Positions 8,406 to 17,284 of a DNA stretch of 64,000 bases are shown here, one piece after another. Each line of letters starts with the position of its first letter. Within the stretch, counting starts at the first letter, position 1. The stretch is from positions 62,001 to 126,000 of the forward strand of contig NZ_BOPA01000028.1 in the NCBI RefSeq assembly GCF_016863515.1. Direction: 5' to 3'. The notes below the pieces were generated by a model. It searched no databases and was not told where the DNA came from. It was given only the letters and a program-made list of their open reading frames with translations. This stretch comes from Micromonospora gifhornensis. Lineage in GTDB: Bacteria; Actinomycetota; Actinomycetes; Mycobacteriales; Micromonosporaceae. The position numbers were made by a program, and so were the translations under genes.

Positions 8406-9308
8406 GTGACGGCGTGGGACGACCCGGCACAGGCTGCTCGGTTGATGTGGACCTGTTTCGAGCCGGTGCATGCCGTCACCTACTTCCATCCGCGCGCCCG
8501 GGCCGCGTACGAGGCGGTCGGGCTGCGCGGGTACTGGCGTGGTTATTTCGCGGGCCGGGCCGCACCGCTGGGGCCGGTCGGCCCGGCGCCGGTGGTGGCC
8601 GCCTTCTACACCTTCGCCCCGCACATGGTTGCCCGGGCCCTGCCGTCGATCTGGCAGTTGGCCGACCCGGAGCAGGCGCTGCGGGCCCGGCTGACCGGTG
8701 CGGTGCAGGCGCTCGCCGAGTTGACGTACGAGCTGCCCGAGCGGCACCTGGCGGAGGCCGCGGAGCTGCTCGAAGCCGCCGCCGAGGGGGTCGGTACGGC
8801 CCCCGGGCGGGTGCTCGGGGCGGCCAATGCCGCCCTGCCGCGCGGCGACTATCCGCTGGCCCGGCTCTGGCAGGCGGCGACGACGCTGCGTGAGCATCGC
8901 GGCGACGGGCATGTGGCCGCGCTGGTCGCTGCCGACCTGGACCCGGTCGAGGCGCTGGCCTGGCGGGTGGCGGACGGAATGGCGGCACAGTCCCTGCAGG
9001 GCCGAGGCTGGTCCGACCACGAGTGGGCACAGGCCCAGTCCCGCCTGACCACCCGTGGCTGGCTGACCCCCACTGATCCCTCCACCACCCCCACCGCCCT
9101 GCCCTCTGCCACCCCCACCGTGGAGGGCCGAGCCGCCTTCCAGGCAATCGAGACCGCCACCGACAGCGCCGCCGCCCGCCCCTGGCACTCCCTCACCCCC
9201 GACACCCTCACCCGCCTCCACACCCTCCTCCTCCCCATCGCCCAGGCCGCCCACCAGGTGATCCCCTCCACCAACCCCATCGGCCTCCCCACCCCCCAAC
9301 AGGGTTGA
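8406..9308 (+). CDS. SCO6745 family protein
   Basis: 300 aa helical protein of the actinobacterial SCO6745 family (also called SalK-like). Recognisable blocks are an N-terminal FEPVHAVTYFHPRARAAYEAVGLRGYWRGYFAGRAAPLG, a YTFAPHMVARALPSIW segment, and HVAALVAADLDPVEALAWRVADG in the middle (described here in pieces). The C-terminal part carries a winged-helix-like RLTTRGWL. The family is widespread in Streptomyces and Micromonospora; its biochemical role is unknown. GTG start at 8406, 9 bases after the FKBP gene. After about residue 215 the sequence becomes Thr/Pro-rich and less conserved. Confidence 0.78.
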   Translation: MTAWDDPAQAARLMWTCFEPVHAVTYFHPRARAAYEAVGLRGYWRGYFAGRAAPLGPVGPAPVVAAFYTFAPHMVARALPSIWQLADPEQALRARLTGAVQALAELTYELPERHLAEAAELLEAAAEGVGTAPGRVLGAANAALPRGDYPLARLWQAATTLREHRGDGHVAALVAADLDPVEALAWRVADGMAAQSLQGRGWSDHEWAQAQSRLTTRGWLTPTDPSTTPTALPSATPTVEGRAAFQAIETATDSAAARPWHSLTPDTLTRLHTLLLPIAQAAHQVIPSTNPIGLPTPQQG

Positions 9309-9363
9309 TCAAGAGGTTCCGGTCGAGATGTGTCGCTCTCGCCGACCAGAACTTCTTGGTCAA
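9305..9363 (+). terminator. Stem-loop after the SCO6745-family gene
   Basis: TTGATCAAGAGGTTC (9305-9319) pairs with GAACTTCTTGGTCAA (9349-9363) at 13 of 15 positions, the other two being G-T pairs. It overlaps the stop codon and lies before the HAD gene. I recall similar TTGATCAAGAGGTTC hairpins in other Micromonosporaceae. Confidence 0.5.
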
Positions 9364-9401
9364 CTTGGGTCTGCGACTGGTTGGGGGAGGATGAGGGGGT
9401 G

Positions 9402-10055
9402 ATGGTGGGAGCGGTGGTTTTCGACCTTGACGGCGTGATCGTGGATTCCGAGCCGGTCTGGGAGGAGGTGCGGCGGGCGTACATCGCGGCGCACGGTGGG
9501 ACGTGGCAGGCGGACACCCAGCGGCGGTTGATGGGGATGAGCACCGGGGAGTGGGCCCGGTACCTCAGCGGCGAACTGGGCGTACGGCGGAGCGCCGAGC
9601 AGGTCGCCGCCGAGGTGGTCGAGGAGATGGCCCAGCGGTACGCGCAGCGCGTACCGGTGATCGACGGGGCCGACCAGGTGGTACGCCGGCTGGCCGCGCG
9701 GTGGCCGCTGGGGCTGGCGAGTTCGTCCCCGACCCGGCTGATCGCGGCGGCGCTGGCCGCCACCGACCTGACCGACGAGTTCCAGGCCACGTTGTCGACC
9801 GAGCAGACCGAGCGCGGCAAGCCGGCCCCGGACGTCTACCTGGCGGTCGCCCGGCAACTCGGGGTGGACCCGACGCGGTGCGTGGCGGTGGAGGACTCCT
9901 CAAACGGGGTTCGGTCGGCCGCCGCCGCGGGAATGACCGTGGTGGCGGTGCCACACCTGTCGTACCCGCTGGATCCGGACGCGCAGCAGCTGGCGGCGAC
10001 GGTGCTGAATTCGATCGACGAGTTGACCCCGCAGGTCGTGGACCGGCTGGCCTGA
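9402..10055 (+). CDS. HAD-IA hydrolase, beta-phosphoglucomutase/DOG1-like
   Basis: Haloacid dehalogenase superfamily phosphatase/mutase, 217 aa. Motif I is FDLDGVIVDSE with nucleophile Asp8 and acid-base Asp10. Motif II is LASSSPTRL, the lysine of motif III is in GKPAPDVYL, and motif IV is AVEDSSNGVRSA. The DGVIVDSEP signature and the alpha-helical cap suggest activity on small sugar phosphates (2-deoxyglucose-6-phosphatase or phosphoglucomutase type); the exact substrate cannot be read. I use ATG 9402 after GGGGGAGGATGAGGGGG; GTG 9399 is an equal alternative. It stands alone on the plus strand. Confidence 0.9.
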   Translation: MVGAVVFDLDGVIVDSEPVWEEVRRAYIAAHGGTWQADTQRRLMGMSTGEWARYLSGELGVRRSAEQVAAEVVEEMAQRYAQRVPVIDGADQVVRRLAARWPLGLASSSPTRLIAAALAATDLTDEFQATLSTEQTERGKPAPDVYLAVARQLGVDPTRCVAVEDSSNGVRSAAAAGMTVVAVPHLSYPLDPDAQQLAATVLNSIDELTPQVVDRLA

Positions 10056-10135
10056 ACGGCCACCGGCCGACCCCCGGCCCGCCTACGGTCGGTGACAAGG
10101 ACGCCCGCCAGTGGGCTGGGCGGGAGGGGACGGCG

Positions 10136-11146
10136 ATGAAGGCCATCGTGTACGAGCGCACCGGCGATCCCTCGGTGCTGCAACTGGTCGACAGGCCGCT
10201 GCCGGAGCCCGGTGCGGGCGAGGTGCTGGTGCGGATCGTGTTCTCCGGGGTGAACCCGACGGACTGGAAGGCCCGCCGGCAGTGGCCGCTGCCGGCCGGT
10301 TGGCAGACGCCCGGTCAGGACGGCGCCGGGATCATCGAGGCGGTCGGCGCGGGCGTCGCCCAGGATCTGATCGGTGAGCGGGTGTGGATCTGGGAGGCTG
10401 CCTGGCAGCGGCCCTGGGGCACCGCCGCCGAGTACACCGTGGTCCCGGTCCGCCAGGTGGTACGCCTCGGCGACGCCTCCTTCGAGCTGGGGGCCAGCCT
10501 GGGCATCCCGTTCCTGACCGCACACCGGTGCCTGACCGCCGGGGAGTACCTGCCGGACAGTCTGCGCCCCGGTGCGCTGAGCGACCACGCGGTGCTGGTC
10601 CAGGGCGGTGCGGGCGCGGTCGGCAACGCGGCGATCCAGCTGGCGGCCTGGGCGGACGCCTGCGTCATCGCCACGGTGAGCAGCGCCGAGAAGGCCCAGT
10701 TGGCGGCGGCAGCCGGCGCCTCCTTCGTGATCAACTATCGGGAGCAGGACGTGGTTGCCGAGGTACGCAAGGTCGCGCCCGACGGGGTGCACGGGATCGT
10801 CGAGGTCGCCGCCGCCAGCAACGCCGCCACCGACGTCCAACTGTTGCATCCCGGCGGGGTGGTCTGTGTCTACGCCGACGACGGCGGCGACGAGGTGACC
10901 CTGCCGATCCGGCCGCTGATGGCACCGAACGCGCGCTGGCAGTTCGTGCTCGTCTACACGCTGCCGAAGGCGGCGAAGGGGCAGGCGGTGATGGATGTCG
11001 CGGCGGCTGCCGCGCAGGGCGGTATCCGGGTGGGCGAGGAGGCGGGGCTGCCGCTGCACCGCTATCCCCTGTCGGCGGCCGCCGCCGCGCATCAGGCGGT
11101 CGAGGACGCGGTCGTGGGGAAGGTGTTGATCAGCGCCGCCGACTAG
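10136..11146 (+). CDS. Zinc-independent NADPH:quinone oxidoreductase (MDR family)
   Basis: Medium-chain dehydrogenase/reductase of the quinone reductase (QOR/zeta-crystallin) subfamily, 336 aa. It opens with MKAIVYERTGDPSVLQL, the family hallmark. The GroES-like fold carries SGVNPTDWKAR instead of zinc ligands. The Rossmann nucleotide-binding motif is QGGAGAVGNAAIQLA at about 155-169, followed by the SSAEKAQLA helix used for NADPH selection. It is expected to reduce quinones or enones using NADPH. The start is the ATG at 10136, downstream of GGGAGGGGA. A strong terminator hairpin follows at 11240. No partner gene is evident. Confidence 0.92.
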   Translation: MKAIVYERTGDPSVLQLVDRPLPEPGAGEVLVRIVFSGVNPTDWKARRQWPLPAGWQTPGQDGAGIIEAVGAGVAQDLIGERVWIWEAAWQRPWGTAAEYTVVPVRQVVRLGDASFELGASLGIPFLTAHRCLTAGEYLPDSLRPGALSDHAVLVQGGAGAVGNAAIQLAAWADACVIATVSSAEKAQLAAAAGASFVINYREQDVVAEVRKVAPDGVHGIVEVAAASNAATDVQLLHPGGVVCVYADDGGDEVTLPIRPLMAPNARWQFVLVYTLPKAAKGQAVMDVAAAAAQGGIRVGEEAGLPLHRYPLSAAAAAHQAVEDAVVGKVLISAAD

Positions 11147-11239
11147 TGCGGGGGCCTGTTCCGGGCGGATTTCCCCATCGGCGGGACAGATGCGAACAAC
11201 TCTCGCAATACTGGCGTTGCGGGTAACCCCCGCAAAAAC

Positions 11240-11276
11240 GGGCGGCCCCGGCGCGGTGCGAACGCCGGGGCCGCCC
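11240..11276 (+). terminator. Strong 14-bp stem-loop terminator
   Basis: GGGCGGCCCCGGCG (11240-11253), 9-base loop, CGCCGGGGCCGCCC (11263-11276): a perfect stem 94 bases after the quinone reductase stop. There is no T-run, as is usual in actinobacteria. The rest of the gap 11147-11430 shows no gene. Confidence 0.75.
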
Positions 11277-11430
11277 TCCGGGAGTAGAGGTCTGCGCGAG
11301 CCCGCTATCCCTAACGGCGATGATGCGCCGAGAAGTGTTACGGCGGTGCCAGTTCCCGCACATCGCCCCTACGAGTGGGTAACAAGCCGGTCTCCCGGAC
11401 ACCCCCGACATCCCTGCGTACAGTCGCCGG

Positions 11431-11922
11431 GTGAGCATTTCCTGGGCTGATTCGTACGTCGGACAGCTGCGCGCGCTCGCCGGCGACCGGACGCTGATGT
11501 TCGTGGGCGCCCGCGCCGTGGTTCGCGACAGCTCGGCGCGGATCCTGCTGATCCGCCGGTCCGACAACGGGCAGTGGGCGCTGCCGGCCGGGGCGATGGA
11601 GTTGGGCGAGTCGATCGCCGACTGCGCCGTACGGGAGGTCCGTGAGGAGACCGGCCTGCGCGCCCTGCGGGTCAGCGCCTTCGCCCTCTACACCGGCGCG
11701 GACCGCACCCACACCAACATGTACGGCCACACGTACCAGATCTTCACCACCGCGTTCCGGGTCGAGGAGTGGGACGGCCAGCTCGCCCGGGTCACCGACG
11801 AGACCACCGACGCGGGTTTCTTCCACCGCGAGGCGATGCCGCACCCGCTCTCCGCCAGCGTTACGGAGACCCTCGCCGACCTGGATGTCTTCGAGCAGAC
11901 CAACCGCCTGATCCTCAAGTGA
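11431..11922 (+). CDS. Nudix hydrolase
   Basis: 163 aa pyrophosphohydrolase. A complete Nudix box runs from Gly54 to Leu76: G-x5-E (Glu60), x7, R68-E69-V70, E72-E73-x-G75-L76. This binds Mg2+ and the nucleoside-diphosphate moiety. The short N-terminal SWADSYVGQLRALAGDRTLMF segment is common in Nudix proteins that act on nucleoside diphosphate derivatives or on damaged nucleotides; the substrate cannot be told. GTG start at 11431. The gene is convergent with the exporter gene downstream, with only 51 bases between the stops. Confidence 0.92.
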   Translation: MSISWADSYVGQLRALAGDRTLMFVGARAVVRDSSARILLIRRSDNGQWALPAGAMELGESIADCAVREVREETGLRALRVSAFALYTGADRTHTNMYGHTYQIFTTAFRVEEWDGQLARVTDETTDAGFFHREAMPHPLSASVTETLADLDVFEQTNRLILK

Positions 11923-11973
11923 CGCGCTGGACCGGACGAGTCACGTACCGCCGGGGCCGGACGCCGTAGCGGG

Positions 11974-13650
11974 TCAGAGCATCGTCTGGGACTTCGCCTC
12001 CATGTCGGCGGCGGCCTCCGATTTGGACCCCTTGTCCAGCGGCTTGCCGCCCGGTGCCGGGCCTTCCCCACCGAGCCCGTCCGTCCCGCCGGTGGCGCCC
12101 TGCGGGCCGGCACCCCGCAGTTGCTCGTTGGGCAGCGCCAGGGTGACCAGCAGCGCCACGATCGCGATCAGCCCGGTGGTCAGGAACACCAGGTGCAGCG
12201 ACTCGACGAACGCCGTCTGAACGGCCGCCCGCACCGGGGCGGGTAGCGCCAGGATGGCCGCCGGATCGTTGATCGAGACACCCGCGCCGCCGGTGGCCCC
12301 GGCCGCGGCCTGTTCCTCGGGCGTCAACTGAGCGATCGCGCCGGGCAGCCGGTCGGCCAACTCGGCGGTGAGTCGCCAGGAGAGCACCGCGCCGAGGATG
12401 GCCACCCCGAAGGAGCCACCGAGCGACCGGAAGAAGGTCGCCGAGGAGGTGCCCGCGCCCAGGTCCCGCATGGAGACGGCGTTCTGCACGGCGAGGACCA
12501 GCGACTGCATGCAGAGCCCCAGCCCCACGCCGATCACCACCATGAAGCCGAACGCCACCCAGAGCGAGGTCTCCACCCGCAGCCGGGTGAACAGCAGCAT
12601 CCCGACCAGCAGCAACGCCGCCCCGGCCACCGGGAACCACTTGTACCGGCCGAGCCGGCTCATGGCCCGGCCGGTGAGCACCGACGTGACGATGACACCC
12701 GCCATCATCGGCAGCATCAGCAGACCGCTGCGCGTCGGCGAGGCGCCCTTGACGATCTGGAGGTAGAGCGGGATGAAGATGATCGACCCGAACATCACCA
12801 GGCCGATGACGAACCCAGCACCGTTGGCCAGGGCGAAGGTGGCGCTGCGGAACAACCGCAACGGCAGGATCGGCTCGGTGACCCGGGCCTCCTGGAGCAC
12901 GAAGAGCAACCCCAGCACCGTCCCGGCGACGAACAACCCGATGATCAGTGCCGAACCCCACGGGTAGGTCTCGCCACCCCAGCTCAACGCGAGCAGCAGG
13001 CAGCTCACCCCGGCGACCAGCAGCGTCGCGCCGAGCCAGTCGATCGCGTGCTTGCGCCGGGTGAACGGCACCAGCCGCAGCACCCGGGAACAGACCAGAA
13101 TGGCGAGGATCGCCAGCGGCACGTTGACGTAGAAGATCCAACGCCAGTTCGTCTCCGCGAAATAGCCACCGACCAGCGGACCGGCCACCGAGGAGATGCC
13201 GAAGACGGCACCGAAGACGCCCTGGTACCGGCCGCGCTCGCGGGGCGGGACCACGTCCGAGATGATGGTGAAGGCCAGTGTGATCAGGCCACCCGCGCCG
13301 ATGCCCTGCACCCCGCGGGTGACGATCAACTGGGTCATGTCCTGGGACAACCCGGCCAGCAGCGAGCCGAGCAGGAAGGTCCCGATGGAGAAGAGGAACA
13401 CCGGACGGCGGCCGTACAGGTCGGCCATCTTGCCGTACAGCGGAGTCGACGCCGTCGAGGCGAGCAGGTACGCGGTCACCACCCACGAGTAGTGGCTGAT
13501 GCCGCCCAGCTCACCGACGATGGTCGGCAGGGCGGTCCCGACGATGGTCTGATCGAGTGCGGCCAGCAGCATGCCGGTCATCAGGCCGAACATCAGCAGG
13601 CGAAGCTGCCTCTTGTTCAGTACCGGCTCGGAACGGCCCTCCGTGGTCAT
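11974..13650 (-). CDS. DHA2-family MFS drug exporter (EmrB/QacA type)
   Basis: 558 aa major facilitator protein with 14 predicted membrane helices, a proton-coupled multidrug efflux pump. Family marks are MLLAALDQTIVGTALPTI in helix 1 (motif D1), GKMADLYGRRPVF in loop 2-3 (motif A), TRGVQGIGAGGLITL in helix 4 (motif B) and GPLVGGYFAETNWRWIFYVN in helix 5 (motif C). A soluble extracellular loop is present between helices 13 and 14, and the C-terminus is a Gly-rich cytoplasmic tail (about 500-558). The ATG lies at 13650. No adjacent TetR or MarR regulator gene is seen, so control is unclear. Confidence 0.94.
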   Translation of the reverse strand: MTTEGRSEPVLNKRQLRLLMFGLMTGMLLAALDQTIVGTALPTIVGELGGISHYSWVVTAYLLASTASTPLYGKMADLYGRRPVFLFSIGTFLLGSLLAGLSQDMTQLIVTRGVQGIGAGGLITLAFTIISDVVPPRERGRYQGVFGAVFGISSVAGPLVGGYFAETNWRWIFYVNVPLAILAILVCSRVLRLVPFTRRKHAIDWLGATLLVAGVSCLLLALSWGGETYPWGSALIIGLFVAGTVLGLLFVLQEARVTEPILPLRLFRSATFALANGAGFVIGLVMFGSIIFIPLYLQIVKGASPTRSGLLMLPMMAGVIVTSVLTGRAMSRLGRYKWFPVAGAALLLVGMLLFTRLRVETSLWVAFGFMVVIGVGLGLCMQSLVLAVQNAVSMRDLGAGTSSATFFRSLGGSFGVAILGAVLSWRLTAELADRLPGAIAQLTPEEQAAAGATGGAGVSINDPAAILALPAPVRAAVQTAFVESLHLVFLTTGLIAIVALLVTLALPNEQLRGAGPQGATGGTDGLGGEGPAPGGKPLDKGSKSEAAADMEAKSQTML

Positions 13651-13720
13651 TACGCCTGCTTTCCCCGATCACCGAAAACATGCCGCACGTCTCGTACGCG
13701 GTGGCGGACCCGGCGCACGC

Positions 13721-13765
13721 ACGCCGAAGCGGTGACAGCCGGACGGGCCACCACCGCTTCGGCGT
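13721..13765 (-). terminator. 14-bp inverted repeat after the PfpI gene
   Basis: ACGCCGAAGCGGTG (13721-13734) and CACCGCTTCGGCGT (13752-13765) pair perfectly around a 17-base loop. It lies 12 bases beyond the stop of the minus-strand PfpI gene and 70 bases before the exporter start. It may be a terminator or an attenuator/operator for the exporter. Confidence 0.55.
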
Positions 13766-13776
13766 CGGCTGTCGGC

Positions 13777-14325
13777 TCAGTGCCGACCCTCGGCGAACTC
13801 CTCGACGATCTTGGCGCAGAATGCCGGCAGGTCGTCCGGCTTACGGCTGCTGACCAGACCGTTGTCGGTGACGACCTGCTCGTCGACCCAGTTCGCTCCG
13901 GCGTTGACCAGGTCGGTACGCAGGCTCGGCCAACTCGTGATCCGGCGACCCCGCACCACGTCCGCCTCGACAAGCGTCCACGGGCCGTGGCAGATCACCC
14001 CCACCGGCTTACCCGCGTCGAAGAACGACCTGACGAAACGCACCGCGTCCGGGTCGGTCCGCAGGAAGTCCGGGTTGGCCACCCCACCCGGCAACACCAG
14101 GGCGTCGTACCGGTCGGGGTCCGCGTCGGCGGCGCTCACATCGACCTCGTACGTCTGCGACGGGTCCAGGTGCTGGAAGGACGTGATCTTCCCGGGCTTG
14201 ATCGACACCAGTTCGGCGGTGGCGCCGGCCTGCTCGACCGCCTGGCGCGGCTGGACGTACTCGACCTCCTCCACGCCGTCGGTGGCCAGGAACGCGACTC
14301 GCTTGCCCTGCAATGTGGCTGCCAT
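13777..14325 (-). CDS. DJ-1/PfpI-family protein (glyoxalase/protease-like)
   Basis: 182 aa class I glutamine amidotransferase-like protein. It contains the nucleophile elbow VICHGPW with Cys112 and His113, and the conserved ALVLPGG strand with VEEVEY providing the acidic residue. PfpI/YhbO-type members are annotated as proteases but many act as glyoxalases/deglycases or stress chaperones. The start ATG at 14325 is preceded by GGAGAGGAG; a longer frame runs antisense through hldE but has no RBS and no homology. The gene diverges from hldE with 156 bases between starts. Expected role is cytoplasmic protection against carbonyl or osmotic stress. Confidence 0.9.
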   Translation of the reverse strand: MAATLQGKRVAFLATDGVEEVEYVQPRQAVEQAGATAELVSIKPGKITSFQHLDPSQTYEVDVSAADADPDRYDALVLPGGVANPDFLRTDPDAVRFVRSFFDAGKPVGVICHGPWTLVEADVVRGRRITSWPSLRTDLVNAGANWVDEQVVTDNGLVSSRKPDDLPAFCAKIVEEFAEGRH

Positions 14326-14481
14326 GCTGCTACTCCTCTCCGGGGGTTCGAAATCCGGGGGTTCGAAGAAAACCCTTCCCGACCCGGGAGCACCGAAACG
14401 CGCGCCTGTGGTGGCGCACGCCGCATCCGCACCTGCTCCACGCGGCAGGTTTGACCCCGTCGGGCAGGGGGATCCGCCGGC

Positions 14482-16368
14482 ATGGCACGAGCAGCAGCGG
14501 AACAGCTCCGGCTCGCCGAGGTCGTGCAGAGCTGGCTCGGACGCCCCGTCCTGGTACTCGGCGACGCCATGCTCGACGAATGGCGGTTCGCCGACTCGGA
14601 CCGGCTGTGCCGGGAAGCCCCGGCACCCGTACTCACTCTGCGCCGTCGGATCTCCGCAGCGGGTGGGGCGGCCAACACGGCAGTCAACATCGCCGCGCTG
14701 GGCGGCCGGTCGGTGCTGGTGGCACCCGTCGGCGCGGACGTGGCCGGCGACGAACTGCACGACTGCCTGGATCGGGCCGGTGTCTGGGACCGTACGGTCA
14801 GCCAGCCGGGCCGGCACACCCCGGTCAAGCGCCGGATGCTCGCCGGTGACCAGATCCTGCTGCGGGAGGACTCCGGCGACCCCGACGACCCGCTCAGCGA
14901 GGACGGGGTGGACCGGCTGCTCACCGCCCTGGACTGCGCGACCCGCGAGTTGCAGGCCGCTGCCGACGGCGTGGCACCGACCCTGGTGATCTGCGACTAC
15001 GGCCTGGGCGCGCTGCCGGCCCGGGTACGGGCCTGGCTGGTCGCCCAACGGGACCGGTACGCCACCGTCGCCCTCGACGCGCACGACCTCGCCGACTGGC
15101 GCGGCCTCGCCCCGACCGTGGTGACCCCGAGCTTCGCGGAGGCCACCCGCCTGCTCGCCCGCGCCGGTCGCGGCAGTGGTGAACTCCAACTGGAACATCC
15201 CGAGGTCGACGCGGGCGACGGCCCGTCCGAGCTGACCGTCGGTGCCGCGCCGGGCGGGGCGGGACAGCGTGCCGGCGGGCCGACCGGGGAGCCGACGCCG
15301 GGCGAGGACCGGGTGGCGATGACCCATGACGGGCTCAGCGTCACCGGCACCGGGGTGACCGTGAACGCCGACGCGGGGGCCGGTGTGGACCGGGCGGTGC
15401 TTGCCGAGTCCCGGCTGGCCGAGCTGCGGGCACACACCGGCGCGGACGTGGTCGCGGTGACGCTGGACACCGACGGTGCGGTGGTCGGCGGCGCGGACGG
15501 GCAGCCCAGCCGCAGCCACAGCACGCCCGTACCGGCCAGTCACGCGGTCGGTGCCGGGGACGCGTACCTGGCGGCCATGACGCTCGCGCTGGCCGCCGAC
15601 GCCCCGCTGTCCACCGCGGCCCACCTGGCGCAGCTCGCCGCCACCAGCACCGTCGCCGGCACCGGCACCTGCGTGTGCCGCCGCGAGGATCTGCTGACCG
15701 CGCTCGGACAACCGGCGCTGAGCGCAGACGCCCGGCAGGTGCTGATCGGCACCGAAGGGCTGGACGCCCTCGTCGCCGAGCACCGTCGCGCCGGCCGGTC
15801 GGTGGTCTTCACGAACGGCTGCTTCGACGTGCTGCACCGGGGCCATGTGCGCTATCTGGAGCAGGCCCGCGCGCTCGGTGACCTGCTGGTGGTGGCGGTC
15901 AACTCCGACGGCAGCGTCCGGCGGTTGAAGGGGCCCGACCGCCCGGTCAACCCGGTCGAGGACCGGACCGCGCTGCTCGCCGCGCTGTCCTGCGTGGACC
16001 ATGTGGTGGTCTTCGAGGAGGACTCGCCGACCGCGCTGATCGAGGCGATCCGGCCCGACGTCTACGTCAAGGGTGGCGACTACCCGCCCGACATGGTGCC
16101 GGAGGCACCGCTGGTGCAGCGGCTGGGCGGGCAGGTACGCACCCTCGGCTACGTACCGGACCGGTCCACCTCGGCGATCATCGACCGGATCCGGGCGTAC
16201 GGCCAGGAAGGCTCGCCGGAGGTGGTGGCCGGCGGCCCACCGACGCGACCCGACCCCGACGTTGATCAGGCCGTCGACGCGGACCGGGCGCTCGGGGTGA
16301 CGCTGCCCGACCCGACGGACGACATGACCGGGTCGACCGCGCCGCCGATGACCGGTCAGGCACCGTGA
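14482..16368 (+). CDS. hldE: HldE/RfaE-like bifunctional heptose kinase/adenylyltransferase
   Basis: 628 aa two-domain protein. Residues 1-400 are a PfkB/ribokinase-fold sugar kinase: LVLGDAMLDEW, GGAANTAVNIAALGG near 61-75, and the catalytic GAGD at 357-360. Residues 438-570 are a nucleotidyltransferase with TNGCFDVLHRGHVRYLEQA, HxGH at 452-455. In Gram-negatives HldE makes ADP-heptose for LPS. Actinobacteria have no LPS, so the sugar may go to a wall polymer, glycoprotein or metabolite (inference). Unlike the roughly 475-aa enterobacterial enzyme it has a Gly/Pro-rich insert of about 80 residues (about 230-310) and a disordered C-terminal tail of about 50. It overlaps the downstream GT2 gene by four bases (GTGA). 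A GT9 heptosyltransferase-like gene follows convergently. Confidence 0.92.
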   Translation: MARAAAEQLRLAEVVQSWLGRPVLVLGDAMLDEWRFADSDRLCREAPAPVLTLRRRISAAGGAANTAVNIAALGGRSVLVAPVGADVAGDELHDCLDRAGVWDRTVSQPGRHTPVKRRMLAGDQILLREDSGDPDDPLSEDGVDRLLTALDCATRELQAAADGVAPTLVICDYGLGALPARVRAWLVAQRDRYATVALDAHDLADWRGLAPTVVTPSFAEATRLLARAGRGSGELQLEHPEVDAGDGPSELTVGAAPGGAGQRAGGPTGEPTPGEDRVAMTHDGLSVTGTGVTVNADAGAGVDRAVLAESRLAELRAHTGADVVAVTLDTDGAVVGGADGQPSRSHSTPVPASHAVGAGDAYLAAMTLALAADAPLSTAAHLAQLAATSTVAGTGTCVCRREDLLTALGQPALSADARQVLIGTEGLDALVAEHRRAGRSVVFTNGCFDVLHRGHVRYLEQARALGDLLVVAVNSDGSVRRLKGPDRPVNPVEDRTALLAALSCVDHVVVFEEDSPTALIEAIRPDVYVKGGDYPPDMVPEAPLVQRLGGQVRTLGYVPDRSTSAIIDRIRAYGQEGSPEVVAGGPPTRPDPDVDQAVDADRALGVTLPDPTDDMTGSTAPPMTGQAP

Positions 16369-17234
16369 ACCGACCGCTCGACACCGGTACGCACGCCGAC
16401 TTCCGCGCCGAACGGCTGCTCGACGTGCTGATCCCGACCCGCGACCGGCCTGCCGAACTGGCCGTCACCCTCTCCGGGCTCGCCGCCCAGGAGGGGGTGC
16501 CGGGGTTCGGTGTAATGGTCAGCGACCAGTCCGACCACGAGCCCGGGTACGCCCACCCGGCGGCGGCCACAATGGTCCGGGCGCTGCGCCACCGGGGGCA
16601 TCCGGTGCTGCTGACCCGCCGGCTGCCCCGCCGTGGCCTGGCCGAACACCGTGCTTCGCTGCTCGCCGCCTCCGCCGCCCGGTACGTGCTCTGCCTCGAC
16701 GACGACGTCTGGCTGGAACCGGGCACGTTGCGTCGGCTGGTGACCGCCATCGAGGAGCTGGGCTGCGGGTTCGTCGGCAACGCGGTGCACGGACTGTCCT
16801 ATTTGCACGACGTACGGCCGGATACCCACCGGCACTACCAGGAGTGGCGCGGCCGACCGGTGCCGGAGCGAATCGGGCCGGACACCCCCGAGTGGGACCG
16901 GGCGCAGATCCACTCGGCGGCGAACCTGCTGCACGTGACCGAGGCGCTGGCGCTGCCGGAGGGCAGTTGGCGGGCGTACCGGATTTCCTGGATCGGCGGC
17001 TGTGTGCTGTACGACCGGGCGAAACTCGTCGACTCCGGCGGTTTCGATTTCTGGCGTCGGGTGCCGCCACGCCACCAGGGCGAGGATGTCGCCGCCCAGC
17101 TCGCCGTGCTGGCGCGCCACGGCGGCGCCGGCGTCCTGCCCAGCGGCGCCTACCACCTGGAGTCACCGACCACGGTTACCGACCGGGACGTGGAGGCGTG
17201 GGAGGTCGTCCTCGCCGACGACCTTGGTTGTTAA
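16365..17234 (+). CDS. Family 2 glycosyltransferase
   Basis: GT-A fold glycosyltransferase, 289 aa. VLIPTRDRPAEL is the first beta strand, and the metal/nucleotide-binding LCLDDDVWLEPG is a DxD-type motif near residue 109. A catalytic-region EDVAAQL follows near 245. It lacks membrane helices, so it is a cytoplasmic or peripheral enzyme. GTG start overlapping the hldE stop means co-translation, which suggests it uses or decorates the heptose product. The acceptor cannot be predicted. The second intergenic repeat begins just at its stop codon. Confidence 0.87.
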   Translation: MNRPLDTGTHADFRAERLLDVLIPTRDRPAELAVTLSGLAAQEGVPGFGVMVSDQSDHEPGYAHPAAATMVRALRHRGHPVLLTRRLPRRGLAEHRASLLAASAARYVLCLDDDVWLEPGTLRRLVTAIEELGCGFVGNAVHGLSYLHDVRPDTHRHYQEWRGRPVPERIGPDTPEWDRAQIHSAANLLHVTEALALPEGSWRAYRISWIGGCVLYDRAKLVDSGGFDFWRRVPPRHQGEDVAAQLAVLARHGGAGVLPSGAYHLESPTTVTDRDVEAWEVVLADDLGC

Positions 17235-17284
17235 CAAGGGGCCCCTGCTCTACCGCAGACGTTAAGAAGGTGCCCTTCCTTACG
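17230..17284. repeat. Micromonosporaceae-type intergenic repeat, copy 2
   Basis: GTTAACAAGGGGCCCCTGC, then TCTACCGCAGACG, then TTAAGAAGGTGCCCTTCCTT. Same two-half-unit design as 4576-4633 and about 85% alike by eye. It lies between the convergent GT2 and GT9 genes and overlaps both stop codons, so it may serve as a bidirectional terminator. Confidence 0.7.

Noticed and set aside
7380..9299. 639-aa minus-strand frame over Ku, FKBP and SCO6745-like genes
   Set aside because: Antisense to three clear genes with motifs; no start signal.
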